The notes below the pieces were generated by a model that worked only from the letters and a program-made list of their open reading frames with translations, had not been told where the DNA came from and made no database searches. From positions 1-64,000 of the forward strand of contig NZ_JAKKFD010000011.1 of NCBI RefSeq assembly GCF_022229005.1: a DNA stretch of 64,000 nt. The letters run 5' to 3'. Below are positions 1 through 8,295 of this stretch, one piece after another. This DNA comes from Micromonospora trifolii. Lineage in GTDB: Bacteria; Actinomycetota; Actinomycetes; Mycobacteriales; Micromonosporaceae. How positions within the stretch are numbered: position 1 is the first letter of the stretch; each line of letters starts with the position of its first letter. A program made the translations under genes and the position numbers.

Positions 1-43
1 TCACCCCTTGACCCCAAGCCGTCACGGAAGGCAACAACTTCAT
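1..43 (-). other. Possible start of a further reading frame, cut by the window edge
   Basis: An ATG at 43-41 on the minus strand opens 14 codons (MKLLPSVTAWGQGV) without a stop before the window ends. It begins just past the stop of the esterase gene. No good ribosome binding site precedes it. It could be the start of a following gene or simply part of an intergenic repeat; nothing more can be said. Confidence 0.15.
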
Positions 44-45
44 GA

Positions 46-738
46 TCAACGCGGTCGACCGCGGAGGGGACGGTGGGTGGACAGGGTGCGGAGGGTTTGG
101 GCTGTTGCTATGGCGTCGCTGCGGGCGCTGCCGTGGCGGCCGTCAGTGCTGTAGAGGGTGGGGTCGGCCGTCAGGGGGTGGTCGGTCAGGTGCACGTGGA
201 TTGTTCGCAGGCGTTCGGCGAGGGTGGCCGTGTGGGCGGACAGGCGGCGCATCCGTTCGCCCAGGGCGGGCCGGACGTGCTCGGGCACCGCCGGGCTGTG
301 CGAGACGTCGAACATGCCCACTGTGATCACGTCGGCGCCCCCGTCGTGCAGCGCGGCGATCATCGCGGTCAGCTCGGCGTCCACCGCCTCCGCGTCGTAC
401 GCCCTGTGGAAGGCGTCGTTGCCGCCGCACACGACCAGCGCCAGGTCCGGGGCGAAGGCCAGCGCCGGGGCGAGCTGGGTGGCCCGCACCTGGTGCGCGC
501 GCAGCCCGCGTCGACCCAGATTCCGGTACGCCAGCTCGGGGCGCACGGCGGCCAGCTCGGCGGCCACCCGGTCGACCCACTGCACGTCCGGGTAGCCCGG
601 TGTCGGCTCACACATGCCCTCCACGACGCTGTCGCCGAGCGCCACGAACCGCCGCCACGGGTGCCCGTGCAGCAGTTCGGTGGCCTCCCCGGGGCGCAGA
701 CAGTACGGGTCCGTCGATTCGTTGAGCGTCGATGGCAT
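46..738 (-). CDS. SGNH/GDSL-family esterase (cytoplasmic)
   Basis: A 230-residue serine esterase of the SGNH/GDSL hydrolase fold. Block I is G35-D36-S37 (nucleophile Ser37), block III is GGND at 105-108, and the C-terminal DGRHGS stretch supplies the likely catalytic Asp and His. No signal peptide is visible, so it probably acts in the cytoplasm; the natural ester substrate cannot be read from the sequence. No Shine-Dalgarno sequence precedes the ATG. Instead TAGCGT lies at 750-745, six bases upstream, so the mRNA is probably leaderless. The adjacent sialidase-like gene points the same way but its stop lies 34 bases upstream, so co-transcription is not assured. Confidence 0.8.
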   Translation of the reverse strand: MPSTLNESTDPYCLRPGEATELLHGHPWRRFVALGDSVVEGMCEPTPGYPDVQWVDRVAAELAAVRPELAYRNLGRRGLRAHQVRATQLAPALAFAPDLALVVCGGNDAFHRAYDAEAVDAELTAMIAALHDGGADVITVGMFDVSHSPAVPEHVRPALGERMRRLSAHTATLAERLRTIHVHLTDHPLTADPTLYSTDGRHGSARSDAIATAQTLRTLSTHRPLRGRPR

Positions 739-744
739 GCCGGC

Positions 745-750
745 ACGCTA
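745..750 (-). promoter_or_regulatory. -10 box for a leaderless esterase mRNA
   Basis: TAGCGT on the minus strand ends six bases before the ATG at 738, which places the expected transcription start on or next to the start codon. No ribosome binding site lies between them. The -35 is not convincing. Confidence 0.4.
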
Positions 751-772
751 GCCGACCGCCGGGCTTCCGGGC

Positions 773-1711
773 TCAGCCGGTCAGGCTGACCTCGGCCAGG
801 TAGACACAGGTCCGCCCCTCGTGCGACGAGTAGTAGCTCACCCACAGCAGGTCGTCGTGCCAGACCAGGCCGGGGTAGCTGGTGTCGCCGCCGGACGGCA
901 GCGCGACCAGCTCGGTCAGCTCGCCCCGCTCCGGGTGGACGACGCAGATCGCGGTGCGGACCTCGCCGTCGTGCAGGCGCACCCCGGCCAACAGCAGCCC
1001 GTCGGGCAGCCGGAGCAGCGCCGGCCCGCCCACCTGGACACCCAGGTCGGTCCAGGTCCAGTCCCGGTACGGCGGCGCGGCCCGTCCGAGCTGCGCGCTC
1101 GCGGTGGCCGCGTCCCGCCGCAACAGGCAGAGGGCGGTGCCGTCCGGGGCGAAGACCAGGCCGGACTCGTTGGGGTACCCGTCCTCGAACAGCGCCGGCA
1201 CCCACTGCCGCAGGTCCACCCCGTCGGTGCTGCGGTAGAGCCGCGCGAACCTCGGCTCCCGGGTGGCGTAGCCGACGCCGTACATCACGTCGTCGTGCCA
1301 GGCCGCCCGCCACACCCAGACGTCCGGTTCGCCCACCGGGGTCGGATCGCCCCAGGCGTGCCCGTCGGTGGAGAGCCAGGTCACCGTCTGGAACGTCGTG
1401 GTGGCCTCGCCGGTGGCGGCAGCCGCCAGCAGTTGCAGCCGCCCGTCGGGGCGCGTCACGAAGCGCGGATCGCGTAGGTCGGCGCCGGCTTGCCGGATGA
1501 CCGTCGCGGGAGCCCAGGACCGGCCGTCGGTCGAGGTCAGTACCCGGATCGCGCCGTCGTCGCTGAGGTGGGTCCGGGCCTCCCGGAAGGCGCAGAACCA
1601 GCTTCCGGCGTACCGGACGAGGTCGGTGAACGCGCTGTGCGGCGCGCTGTCGCCGATCCGGCGCACGGCGGTGACCTCGGCGGTGCGGCGGCGGGTGGGT
1701 GACGACGCCAT
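773..1711 (-). CDS. Sialidase-like (BNR-type) beta-propeller protein
   Basis: A 312-residue protein built of repeated blades with short Asp-box-like pieces (STDGRSW near the N-terminus, then STDGHAW and STDGVDL), as in sialidases and related glycoside hydrolase propellers. It starts with a FRE-type arginine motif (FREARTH), a hallmark of sialidase-like proteins. There is no signal peptide, so it is probably cytoplasmic or exported by another route. I chose the ATG at 1711 because GGAGG lies nine bases upstream on the minus strand; the open frame extends further but without a comparable site. The substrate is unknown, and a non-enzymatic glycan-binding propeller is equally possible. Confidence 0.7.
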   Translation of the reverse strand: MASSPTRRRTAEVTAVRRIGDSAPHSAFTDLVRYAGSWFCAFREARTHLSDDGAIRVLTSTDGRSWAPATVIRQAGADLRDPRFVTRPDGRLQLLAAAATGEATTTFQTVTWLSTDGHAWGDPTPVGEPDVWVWRAAWHDDVMYGVGYATREPRFARLYRSTDGVDLRQWVPALFEDGYPNESGLVFAPDGTALCLLRRDAATASAQLGRAAPPYRDWTWTDLGVQVGGPALLRLPDGLLLAGVRLHDGEVRTAICVVHPERGELTELVALPSGGDTSYPGLVWHDDLLWVSYYSSHEGRTCVYLAEVSLTG

Positions 1712-1933
1712 GCGCGGCGGCCTCCAGGTGCGGTGACGACATGTCGACGCTAGTCGTCCCCGGCCGACGCCCGCGCGGCCAGCAGCCGAACGTCCGACGA
1801 ACAATGCTCGGCCGCTGTCGGATTGGCGTCGGGGACGACGCGGCGTCGGCGCGCTGCTGTGGGCTGGTGGCACCCAGCGCCCACGATGGGCGGTGGGCTG
1901 ACCGCAGATCCCATCGGCGAGGAAGGTGACCGC

Positions 1934-2509
1934 ATGCTCGGTTCGTTCCTTCAGGCCCTCGCGTCGAAACTGGTCGAGGAGATCCTCAAGCTTCTGGTGC
2001 AGTGGCTGGCGCCGAAGGCGCTGCGGTCGGTGCCGCACCGCGCCTCGCCGAACTGCCCACGCTGCGGCGGGTACGGGGTCCGTCGGTGGGCGCCCGGCGG
2101 CATGTTGATGTTCCTGCCGTCCCTGCTGACCTTCGCCTGGGGTTTCGGGTTCACAGTGCTCGGTGTGCCGGTGGTCGTGCTCACCGTGGTCGCCGCGCTG
2201 GTCTCCGACGGCGTCGGCGGAGTGCCGACCGCGCTGCTCGCGCCGCTCGGCCTGCTGGTCCCCGCCGCGCTGATGATCGCAGGCGCGTTCGGCCTGGCGC
2301 ACTACCACAGCTACCCACCGAAGTGGTGCTCCCGCTGCCACGGCCGGTGGCCACGCCGGAAGCGCGACGAGTACCTACGGGCGTCTGTCCCGGTGATGAC
2401 CTGCGGCTGCGGTCAGCGGCTCCGGGTGCCCCGGACGGCAGCCGGGACGCGACTGCGCTGCCCGCGCTGCCGTACCGAACACGCCACCCCGGCTGCCGCC
2501 GGGCGCTGA
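1934..2509 (+). CDS. Zinc-ribbon membrane protein of unknown function
   Basis: 191 residues starting at an ATG preceded by GAGGAAGG. A short amphipathic N-terminus (SKLVEEILKLLVQWL) is followed by a CPRCGG zinc knuckle, two strongly hydrophobic segments (one running FLPSLLTFAWGFGFTVLGV, the second around LLAPLGLLVPAALMIAG), a second knuckle CSRCHGRW, and a C-terminal CGCGQ...CPRC ribbon. The layout suggests two transmembrane helices with cysteine clusters on the same side, probably binding zinc. I do not recognise a named family. It is transcribed away from the sialidase-like gene and converges on the MFS gene. Confidence 0.65.
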   Translation: MLGSFLQALASKLVEEILKLLVQWLAPKALRSVPHRASPNCPRCGGYGVRRWAPGGMLMFLPSLLTFAWGFGFTVLGVPVVVLTVVAALVSDGVGGVPTALLAPLGLLVPAALMIAGAFGLAHYHSYPPKWCSRCHGRWPRRKRDEYLRASVPVMTCGCGQRLRVPRTAAGTRLRCPRCRTEHATPAAAGR

Positions 2510-2530
2510 CGGGCCACGGCCTCTACGGGT

Positions 2531-2632
2531 TCAGCGGGCCACGCTGTCCTCGGCGAGAAGTTCGCCAAGCAGGTGTCCGGCCCACTCGGCCTTGGCCGGA
2601 TCCCGATCGTCCGGGCACGCCCCGCAACGGGT
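2531..2632 (-). other. In-frame open extension after the MFS stop codon
   Basis: Directly after the TAA of the MFS gene (2635-2633) the same frame stays open for 33 codons and reads TRCGACPDDRDPAKAEWAGH followed by LLGELLAEDSVAR, then TGA at 2533-2531. The composition looks protein-like, with a CxxC pair and an amphipathic end. It has no start codon of its own. It may be the remnant of a lost gene or a C-terminal tail reached only by stop-codon readthrough. Confidence 0.3.
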
Positions 2633-3856
2633 TTACGGGGTGGTGACGGGGGTGGTCTTCGCCGTTGTCTCCGGCTCGGACGGCCTGCTCAGCAAGGGGT
2701 ACGCGGTGATCACCAGGCACGCCGCTGCCATGGTCAGCAGGGCCGGGGTGAATCCCAGAGCGTCCACCGACCAGCCGCCGAGCAGCCCGCCGACCGGCAA
2801 CCCGACGAACGCCAACGAACCGGCGATGCCGATCACCCGGGTCTGCAACTCCGGCGGCACCCGTTCGTAGAGCGCCACCCCGAGCAGCGGGTTGACCGCC
2901 GCGATGCCGATTCCGGACAGGAACGTCACCACGAGCACCACCGGCAGTTCATCGCTGATCGCCAGCGCCACCAACCGGGGCGTGCCGGCGACCAGCGCGC
3001 CGACCAGGAACGTCAGTCGCCGGGGCAGTCGGGGCCCGAGCGTCGTGAAGACCAGGTTGCCCAGCAGCGCGCCCGCCGAGAACGCCGCCAGCACCAGGCC
3101 GAGACCGCTCGGGCCGGACAGCTCCCGGGCGACCCAGACCGGGATGTAGACGGCAACGCTGGCGTTGGCCACCATGTTCAGCGCCGAGATGACGGCGAGC
3201 ATGCCGAGCAGCGGCCGGTCCCGGCCCAGGTAGCTGAAGCCGCCCCGCAGGGCGCGCAGATAGCTCTCCGGCTGGGCGGGTTGCGTCGAGGCGGCCGGCG
3301 GGCGGACCAGGACGCCGATGAGCAGTGCGCAGACGCCGAAACTGGCCGCGTCGATGAGGATCGCCTCGGTCACCCCGAACGCGGCGATCAGCAGACCGCC
3401 CACGGCGACGCCGAACAGGGTCACCACCCGGCTGAGCCCGTCGTACGCGGAGGTCAGCCGGATCAGCGGCACTCCGGCGGCCTCCGCGACCGGGCGGAAC
3501 ATCACATGCTTCACCCGGTCCCCGATGCCCCGCAGCGCGCCGGCCACCGCGACGAGCGCCACCAGCGGGACGAAGCCCAACCACGGGGTCAGCGCCACGA
3601 CGACCATCACCACCGCGCTACCCGCGTCGCAGAGGATCGAGGTACGGCGCAGGCCGATCCGGTCTGCCCAGGGCGTGCCCAACGCGCTGGACAGCAGGTA
3701 CGGCAGGGTCTCGGCGAACGCGACAAGGCCCATCTTGGTGGGGCTGCCGGTGGTGACCAGCACCAGCCACGGAATGGTCACCACCGAGATGCGGGTACCC
3801 AAATTGGAGATCAGGTCGGCGCTGACCAGGACGACCAGCTGTCGGCGGGGGGTCAC
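2633..3856 (-). CDS. MFS transporter (exporter type)
   Basis: 407 residues, about twelve hydrophobic helices, with the major facilitator layout and a short cytoplasmic charge cluster after helix 2 (TPWADRIGLRR). It most resembles the actinobacterial MFS exporters found in antibiotic and drug clusters; substrate prediction is inference. The GTG at 3856 overlaps the TGA of the upstream adenylating-enzyme gene in a GTGA arrangement, so the two are translationally coupled and very likely serve one pathway. With the arylglycine-type enzymes on the other side of the divergent promoter region, export of a cluster product is the simplest role. The coding frame continues past its TAA for another 33 codons. 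Confidence 0.85.
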   Translation of the reverse strand: MTPRRQLVVLVSADLISNLGTRISVVTIPWLVLVTTGSPTKMGLVAFAETLPYLLSSALGTPWADRIGLRRTSILCDAGSAVVMVVVALTPWLGFVPLVALVAVAGALRGIGDRVKHVMFRPVAEAAGVPLIRLTSAYDGLSRVVTLFGVAVGGLLIAAFGVTEAILIDAASFGVCALLIGVLVRPPAASTQPAQPESYLRALRGGFSYLGRDRPLLGMLAVISALNMVANASVAVYIPVWVARELSGPSGLGLVLAAFSAGALLGNLVFTTLGPRLPRRLTFLVGALVAGTPRLVALAISDELPVVLVVTFLSGIGIAAVNPLLGVALYERVPPELQTRVIGIAGSLAFVGLPVGGLLGGWSVDALGFTPALLTMAAACLVITAYPLLSRPSEPETTAKTTPVTTP

Positions 3857-5418
3857 GCCCCGACCGCCGCCGCCCGACGGGCCGCGTACCGTGCGCGCAG
3901 CGCCCGCTTGTCCACCTTCATCGACCGGTTCACCGGCAGCCGGTCGACGAACTCCACAGCGGCCGGCGCCCACATCTCGTTGAGTTCGGCGGTCACCAGG
4001 TCGATCAGCTCCGCCCCGGCGACCGTCGCGCCCGGGGCGAGCACCACGTACGCGTACGGGACCTCACCGGCCGTCTCGTCCGGTACGCCGATCACGGCCG
4101 CGGCCCGTACCCGCGGGTGCCCGGCCAGCACGTCCTCGATGGGGCGGCAGAAGATCGGCCAGCTCCGTCGTTGCGTGAGGATCGCGTCGTCTGCCCGGTC
4201 GACCAGGTAGAGGTAGCCGTCGTCGTCGAGGTGACCGATGTCGCGGGTTCGCACCCAGCCGTCCACGAGCGTCTGTGCGGTCAGCTCCGGCTGGCCGTGG
4301 TAGCCGGCGAAGCTCAGCCGGGTGTGCACCCACACCACGCCGTCGCGGCCGCTCGGCAGCACGGTGCCGTCGTCGCCGCGGATCTCGATGCGGACGTCGC
4401 CGTAGGGCCGCCCGCAGGAGCCCAACCGCTCAGGGTGTTCCGGATCGTCGGTCAACCCGGGCAGCGCGGTGATCACGACCGCCTCGCTGAGGCCGTACAC
4501 GATGCGCAGCACCGGACCGAACCGCGCGATGGCCTGGCGCAGCCGGGCGGGCGCGGCGGGCCCGGCGCCCACGTTGAACATGAACATGGCGGAGAAGTCC
4601 GCGCCGACCAGCGCCGGGTGGTCCAACACCTCGTAGAGCATCGGCGGGGTGACGAAGGTCGAGTTGATCCGCTCCCGCTGCACGGTGTCCACGAAGGCCA
4701 CCGGGTCCCAGTCGTCGCGCAGGAACAGCACCCCGCCGGTGAACAGGTTGAACAGCGTGGTGATCTGCCCGCTGGCCAGCCACATCGGCGAGTGCGACAG
4801 GTGCCGCAGCAGCGGGAACCCGGCGGCGCGGAAATCGGCGGCCAGGGTGAGGATCTGGGCGTAGAAGCTCTCCCGGTGGTGGACCAGCTTGGGGCTGCCC
4901 GTGGTGCCGCTGGTCTGGAGGAACGACTCCGGCGCCGGCACGGACGCCGGCAGCTCCGCCACGTCGGCGTCGGCTTCGTCGGTGAGGTCGGGGCCGGCGC
5001 CGCCCGCGCCCAGACAGCAGACCGGTGTGCCGGGCAACGCGGCGGCCAACTCCGGGCCCAGACCGGCCCGGTCCCGGGCGTCGTAGACCAGGGCGTCCGG
5101 GCGGGCCAACCGGATGAACTCGTCGACCTCCCGGCGTGCGGTCACCGGGGCGACCCACATCGTCCGGCAGCCGAGCAGGTGCAGGGCGAGTTGGAGCAGG
5201 GGGCCCTCCACCGCGTTCGCGACGGTCACCAGCACCGCCGACCCGGGTCGTACGCCGTGCCGGGTCACCGTCGCGGCCATCGCCCGGACCCGCGCGGCGG
5301 CCTCGGTGTAGGTGAGTCGCCGATCGGCGCCGACCAACGCCTCCCGGTCGCCGAATTCGGCGAAGAGGTCCAACACCCTGTGCACGTAGGTAGTGGTGTG
5401 CCCGGGTCCGTCAGTCAT
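3853..5418 (-). CDS. Acyl/aryl-adenylating enzyme (AMP-dependent synthetase/ligase)
   Basis: 521 residues, class I adenylate-forming enzyme. The phosphate-binding loop is TSGTTGSPK at 169-177, followed by YGLSEA, the DGWVRTRDIGHLDDDGYL hinge block and the C-terminal lysine motif RSMKVDK (Lys501). Reaction: carboxylic acid plus ATP to acyl-AMP, then transfer to CoA or a carrier. No carrier-protein domain is attached and no carrier gene is visible nearby. The ATG at 5418 has a GGGGG stretch upstream; a longer frame exists but lacks a better site. It is coupled to the MFS gene and divergent from the P450-Hmo-HpgT operon, so the acid may be a product or precursor of that pathway. A housekeeping acyl-CoA ligase is the alternative. 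Confidence 0.85.
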   Translation of the reverse strand: MTDGPGHTTTYVHRVLDLFAEFGDREALVGADRRLTYTEAAARVRAMAATVTRHGVRPGSAVLVTVANAVEGPLLQLALHLLGCRTMWVAPVTARREVDEFIRLARPDALVYDARDRAGLGPELAAALPGTPVCCLGAGGAGPDLTDEADADVAELPASVPAPESFLQTSGTTGSPKLVHHRESFYAQILTLAADFRAAGFPLLRHLSHSPMWLASGQITTLFNLFTGGVLFLRDDWDPVAFVDTVQRERINSTFVTPPMLYEVLDHPALVGADFSAMFMFNVGAGPAAPARLRQAIARFGPVLRIVYGLSEAVVITALPGLTDDPEHPERLGSCGRPYGDVRIEIRGDDGTVLPSGRDGVVWVHTRLSFAGYHGQPELTAQTLVDGWVRTRDIGHLDDDGYLYLVDRADDAILTQRRSWPIFCRPIEDVLAGHPRVRAAAVIGVPDETAGEVPYAYVVLAPGATVAGAELIDLVTAELNEMWAPAAVEFVDRLPVNRSMKVDKRALRARYAARRAAAVGA

Positions 5419-5602
5419 CCGGCAGCCCCCATCCGAGAAAGCGGCGGTCCCCGGGCAGCTCCCGGTGACGACGCGACGGTGGCGCGCTTGGGCGACCGCA
5501 CCGCCGCCGCCTGGAAGCCTAGGCGGGAAACGGCTGGTCGGAACCGTGCCGACGGGCGGTCCGAGCGGCCCGCCGGACATTTGATCGCGTCGATCAGGTT
5601 GA

Positions 5603-5632
5603 TTGACGCCCGTCAGCGGCGGCGGCTAGGTT
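5603..5632 (+). promoter_or_regulatory. Candidate promoter of the secreted esterase/P450 series
   Basis: TTGACG (5603-5608), an 18-base spacer and TAGGTT (5627-5632) fit the actinobacterial housekeeping consensus. It sits about 65 bases upstream of the ATG at 5699, in the divergent region between the adenylating enzyme and the esterase. Confidence 0.45.
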
Positions 5633-5698
5633 TCTGGACCATCGTCCAGGCGGGCGCCGTCAGCGGACGGCCCTGGGCTGCCACACGATGGAGGTTCC

Positions 5699-7009
5699 AT
5701 GGCAACGGCAACCCCGAAGAGATGGCCTGTCATCGCCGCTGCGGCCGCGCTGTTGGTCGCCGGCGCACCCGCCGTCGTCGCCAGCGCCGGTCCGTCCGGC
5801 ACCGCCGCCAGCCGACCCGACCGCGCCGAGTGGGCGGGTAGTTGGGCCACAGCTGTCACCCGGGGCAACTCGGTCGGGTTGACCAACACCGGCCTCAACA
5901 ATCAGAGCGTCCGGATGATCGTGCACGTGTCGGTGGGCGGCCCGGCGCTGCGGGTCCGCCTGAGCAACCTCTACGGCGAGCAGGCGGTACAGGTCGGTCG
6001 CGCCACAGTGGCCCGGCCGAACACCGCGACCCCCGACGACCTCTCCGACATCGACGCGGCGTCGGTGCGTCCGCTGACCTTCACCGGTGCCACCACGGCG
6101 ACGATGAACCGGGGCGCCGAACTGCTCAGCGACCCGTTGGCCTTCCCGGTCACCGACGACAGCGACCTGGTGGTCACTGTGCACTTCCCGACGCCGACCG
6201 GCCCGACCACGTTCCACGGGCAGTCCCAGCAGGCCAACTTCATCGGCGCCGGGGACCTGACCGGGGCGGCCGAGGGCACCGGGTTCACCACCCGTCCCAC
6301 CTGCTGCTGGTTCTTCCTCTCCGGCGTCGACGTGCAGCGCAAGGGCAGCCCCGGCGCGCTGGTGGTGCTCAGCGACTCCATCGGTGACGGCAACGGCAGC
6401 ACCGTCAACGCCAACCGGCGCTGGCCCGACCTGCTCTCCGACCGGCTGCTCGCCGACCGGCCGGACAAGCGCACCCCGGGCGTGCTCAACCTGAGCCTGG
6501 CCGGCAACCGACTCAACCACGAGGGCACCGAGCCGGGCGACGGTAACTACCCGGGCTACTACCAGCTCGGCCCGAACGCGGCGGCACGGCTCAACGAGGA
6601 CGTCTTCCCGCAGACCGGGGTGCGTACCGTCGTCACCCACCTGGGCATCAATGACATCTGGATGTCGAACGACTCACCCGAGGCGATCATCGGCACGCTG
6701 CGGCAGATCAACCAGCAGCTCCAGCAGCGTGGGCTGACCAGCCTGGTGGCCACGCTGACGCCGTACGAGGGGCACGGCGCGCCGGGTGTGTGGACGGCGC
6801 AGAAGGAGGCCACCCGCCAGGCGGTGAACGCGTACCTGCGTGGCAGTCGGGAGTTCGACGGGCTGCTCGACTTCGACCGGGTGCTGCGCGACCCGGCCCG
6901 GCCCAGCCAGCTGCTGCCCGCGTACGACTCGGGGGACCACATCCACCCGAACGACGCCGGCAACCAGGCACTGGCCAACGCCGTGCCGCTGCGGCTGCTC
7001 GACCTGTGA
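5699..7009 (+). CDS. Secreted SGNH/GDSL-family hydrolase
   Basis: 436 residues. A lysine/arginine start and a hydrophobic alanine-rich core (residues about 9-29, ending VVASAG) form a signal peptide, so the enzyme is exported. The catalytic domain begins with VVLSDSIGDG, carrying the nucleophile serine in a variant of the GDS block. It continues with GINDIW (block III) and ends with DHIHPND, supplying Asp and His. A beta-rich N-terminal domain of about 200 residues precedes it, as in large secreted actinobacterial SGNH esterases. GGAGGTT precedes the ATG. It lies 67 bases before the P450 gene on the same strand, so co-transcription is possible. Whether it belongs to the arylglycine pathway or is an independent carbohydrate or lipid esterase cannot be decided. 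Confidence 0.8.
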   Translation: MATATPKRWPVIAAAAALLVAGAPAVVASAGPSGTAASRPDRAEWAGSWATAVTRGNSVGLTNTGLNNQSVRMIVHVSVGGPALRVRLSNLYGEQAVQVGRATVARPNTATPDDLSDIDAASVRPLTFTGATTATMNRGAELLSDPLAFPVTDDSDLVVTVHFPTPTGPTTFHGQSQQANFIGAGDLTGAAEGTGFTTRPTCCWFFLSGVDVQRKGSPGALVVLSDSIGDGNGSTVNANRRWPDLLSDRLLADRPDKRTPGVLNLSLAGNRLNHEGTEPGDGNYPGYYQLGPNAAARLNEDVFPQTGVRTVVTHLGINDIWMSNDSPEAIIGTLRQINQQLQQRGLTSLVATLTPYEGHGAPGVWTAQKEATRQAVNAYLRGSREFDGLLDFDRVLRDPARPSQLLPAYDSGDHIHPNDAGNQALANAVPLRLLDL

Positions 7010-7076
7010 CATCGGCCGGGGGCGGCGGGTGATCCCCGCTGCCCCCGGCCACCGACATCCTGGGGAGGAACTGGCA

Positions 7077-8288
7077 GTGGACGTGGAGGAGATACTCACC
7101 GGCCTGTACAGCGAAGAGGGCAGAAAGAACCCGTACCCGTGGTACGCGGACCTGCACCGGCTCGGCCCGATCAGCGCGGTGCCGGTACGCCCCGAGCACC
7201 GGACGGTGGCCGCCGTCGCCGTCGGCTACGACCTCGTCGACGGGTTGCTGCGCGATCCGGAGTGGACGAAACAGCCGCCGCCGGGCTGGGAGGAGCAGGA
7301 GATCCTGCGGACCTTCCAGACCTCGATGATGTTCGTCAATCCGCCCGATCACACCCGGATGCGACACGTCTTCTCCCACACCTTCACGCCGCGCCGGCTC
7401 GGCGCGCTGGAACCGGTGATCCTGCGGGTGGTCGACGATCTGCTGGACCGGATGGCGGACACCGGGGAGGGCGTCGTCGACTTCGTGGCCGACTTCGCGT
7501 ACCCGATTCCGGCCCTGGTGATGGCCGAGTTCATCGGCATTCCGGCCGCCGAGTTGCAGTGGTACCGGGAGCGGGTGGAGTGGATCGACGAGTTCCTGGA
7601 CGTGGCCGGGAAGACCCCGCAGCGGCTGGCCGCGGCCAACACCGCCGCCCGGGAGTTGCGGGACTTCTACCGGGAGCTGATCGGGCACCGCCGCCGGGTG
7701 CCCGGGGACGACCTGCTCAGCGCGCTGGTCGAGGCGCTCGACTCCGGGGAGGTGGAGCTGACCGAGGAGGAGCTGGTCAGCAACCTGATCGTTCTGTTCA
7801 ACGCCAGCTTCGTCACCACCGTCTACATGTTCAGCAATGGCTTGCCGTTGCTGCTGGCCCACCCGGAGACCGTCGCGGCGCTGCCCACCGACGCCACGCT
7901 GGCGCAGGGCTGCGTCGACGAGGTGCTGCGGTTGGCCAGCCCGGTGCACTTCCTGGCCCGCGCGGCGCCGGCCGACACAGTGCTGCACGGCGTACCGGTC
8001 GCCACTGACGACAACGTGCTGATCATGATCGGAGCTGCCAACCGCGACCCCGCCCGCTTCCCGGCCCCGGACACCTTCGACCCGACCCGTCCCGGCCCGC
8101 CGTCGCTGGCCTTCGGGGTGGGCCTGCACTTCTGCCTCGGCGCGGCGGTGTCGCGGTTGGAGGGCCGCCTCGCGCTGCCTCGGCTGTTCGCCCGGTTTCC
8201 CGCGCTGACGGTCACCGAGACGCCGACGTACAGCGGCAGCCTGTTCCTGCGCGGGATCGACAAGCTGCTGGTCAGCACCGGTGGATAG
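7077..8288 (+). CDS. Cytochrome P450 with an atypical I-helix
   Basis: 403 residues. The heme signature FGVGLHFCLG (Cys353) and the K-helix ExxR (DEVLRL) are intact, as is the HTRMR C-helix motif. The I-helix, normally A-G-x-(D/E)-T-T, reads A243-S-F-V-T-T248: the acidic residue of the proton-delivery pair is valine and the glycine is serine. Such changes occur in P450s with unusual chemistry. GTG at 7077 has GGGGAGGAA six bases upstream. The next gene starts seven bases after its stop, followed by the Hmo- and HpgT-like genes, so all four form one operon. In that context benzylic hydroxylation of an arylacetyl substrate, producing a mandelate, is a reasonable inference; tailoring of a finished product is the alternative. 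A ferredoxin gene is not visible nearby. Confidence 0.9.
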   Translation: MDVEEILTGLYSEEGRKNPYPWYADLHRLGPISAVPVRPEHRTVAAVAVGYDLVDGLLRDPEWTKQPPPGWEEQEILRTFQTSMMFVNPPDHTRMRHVFSHTFTPRRLGALEPVILRVVDDLLDRMADTGEGVVDFVADFAYPIPALVMAEFIGIPAAELQWYRERVEWIDEFLDVAGKTPQRLAAANTAARELRDFYRELIGHRRRVPGDDLLSALVEALDSGEVELTEEELVSNLIVLFNASFVTTVYMFSNGLPLLLAHPETVAALPTDATLAQGCVDEVLRLASPVHFLARAAPADTVLHGVPVATDDNVLIMIGAANRDPARFPAPDTFDPTRPGPPSLAFGVGLHFCLGAAVSRLEGRLALPRLFARFPALTVTETPTYSGSLFLRGIDKLLVSTGG

Positions 8289-8295
8289 GAGCGAC

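Noticed and set aside
3853..5418. Reading the adenylating enzyme as an NRPS module
   Set aside because: It has only the adenylation fold; no condensation or carrier domain is fused and none is encoded nearby.
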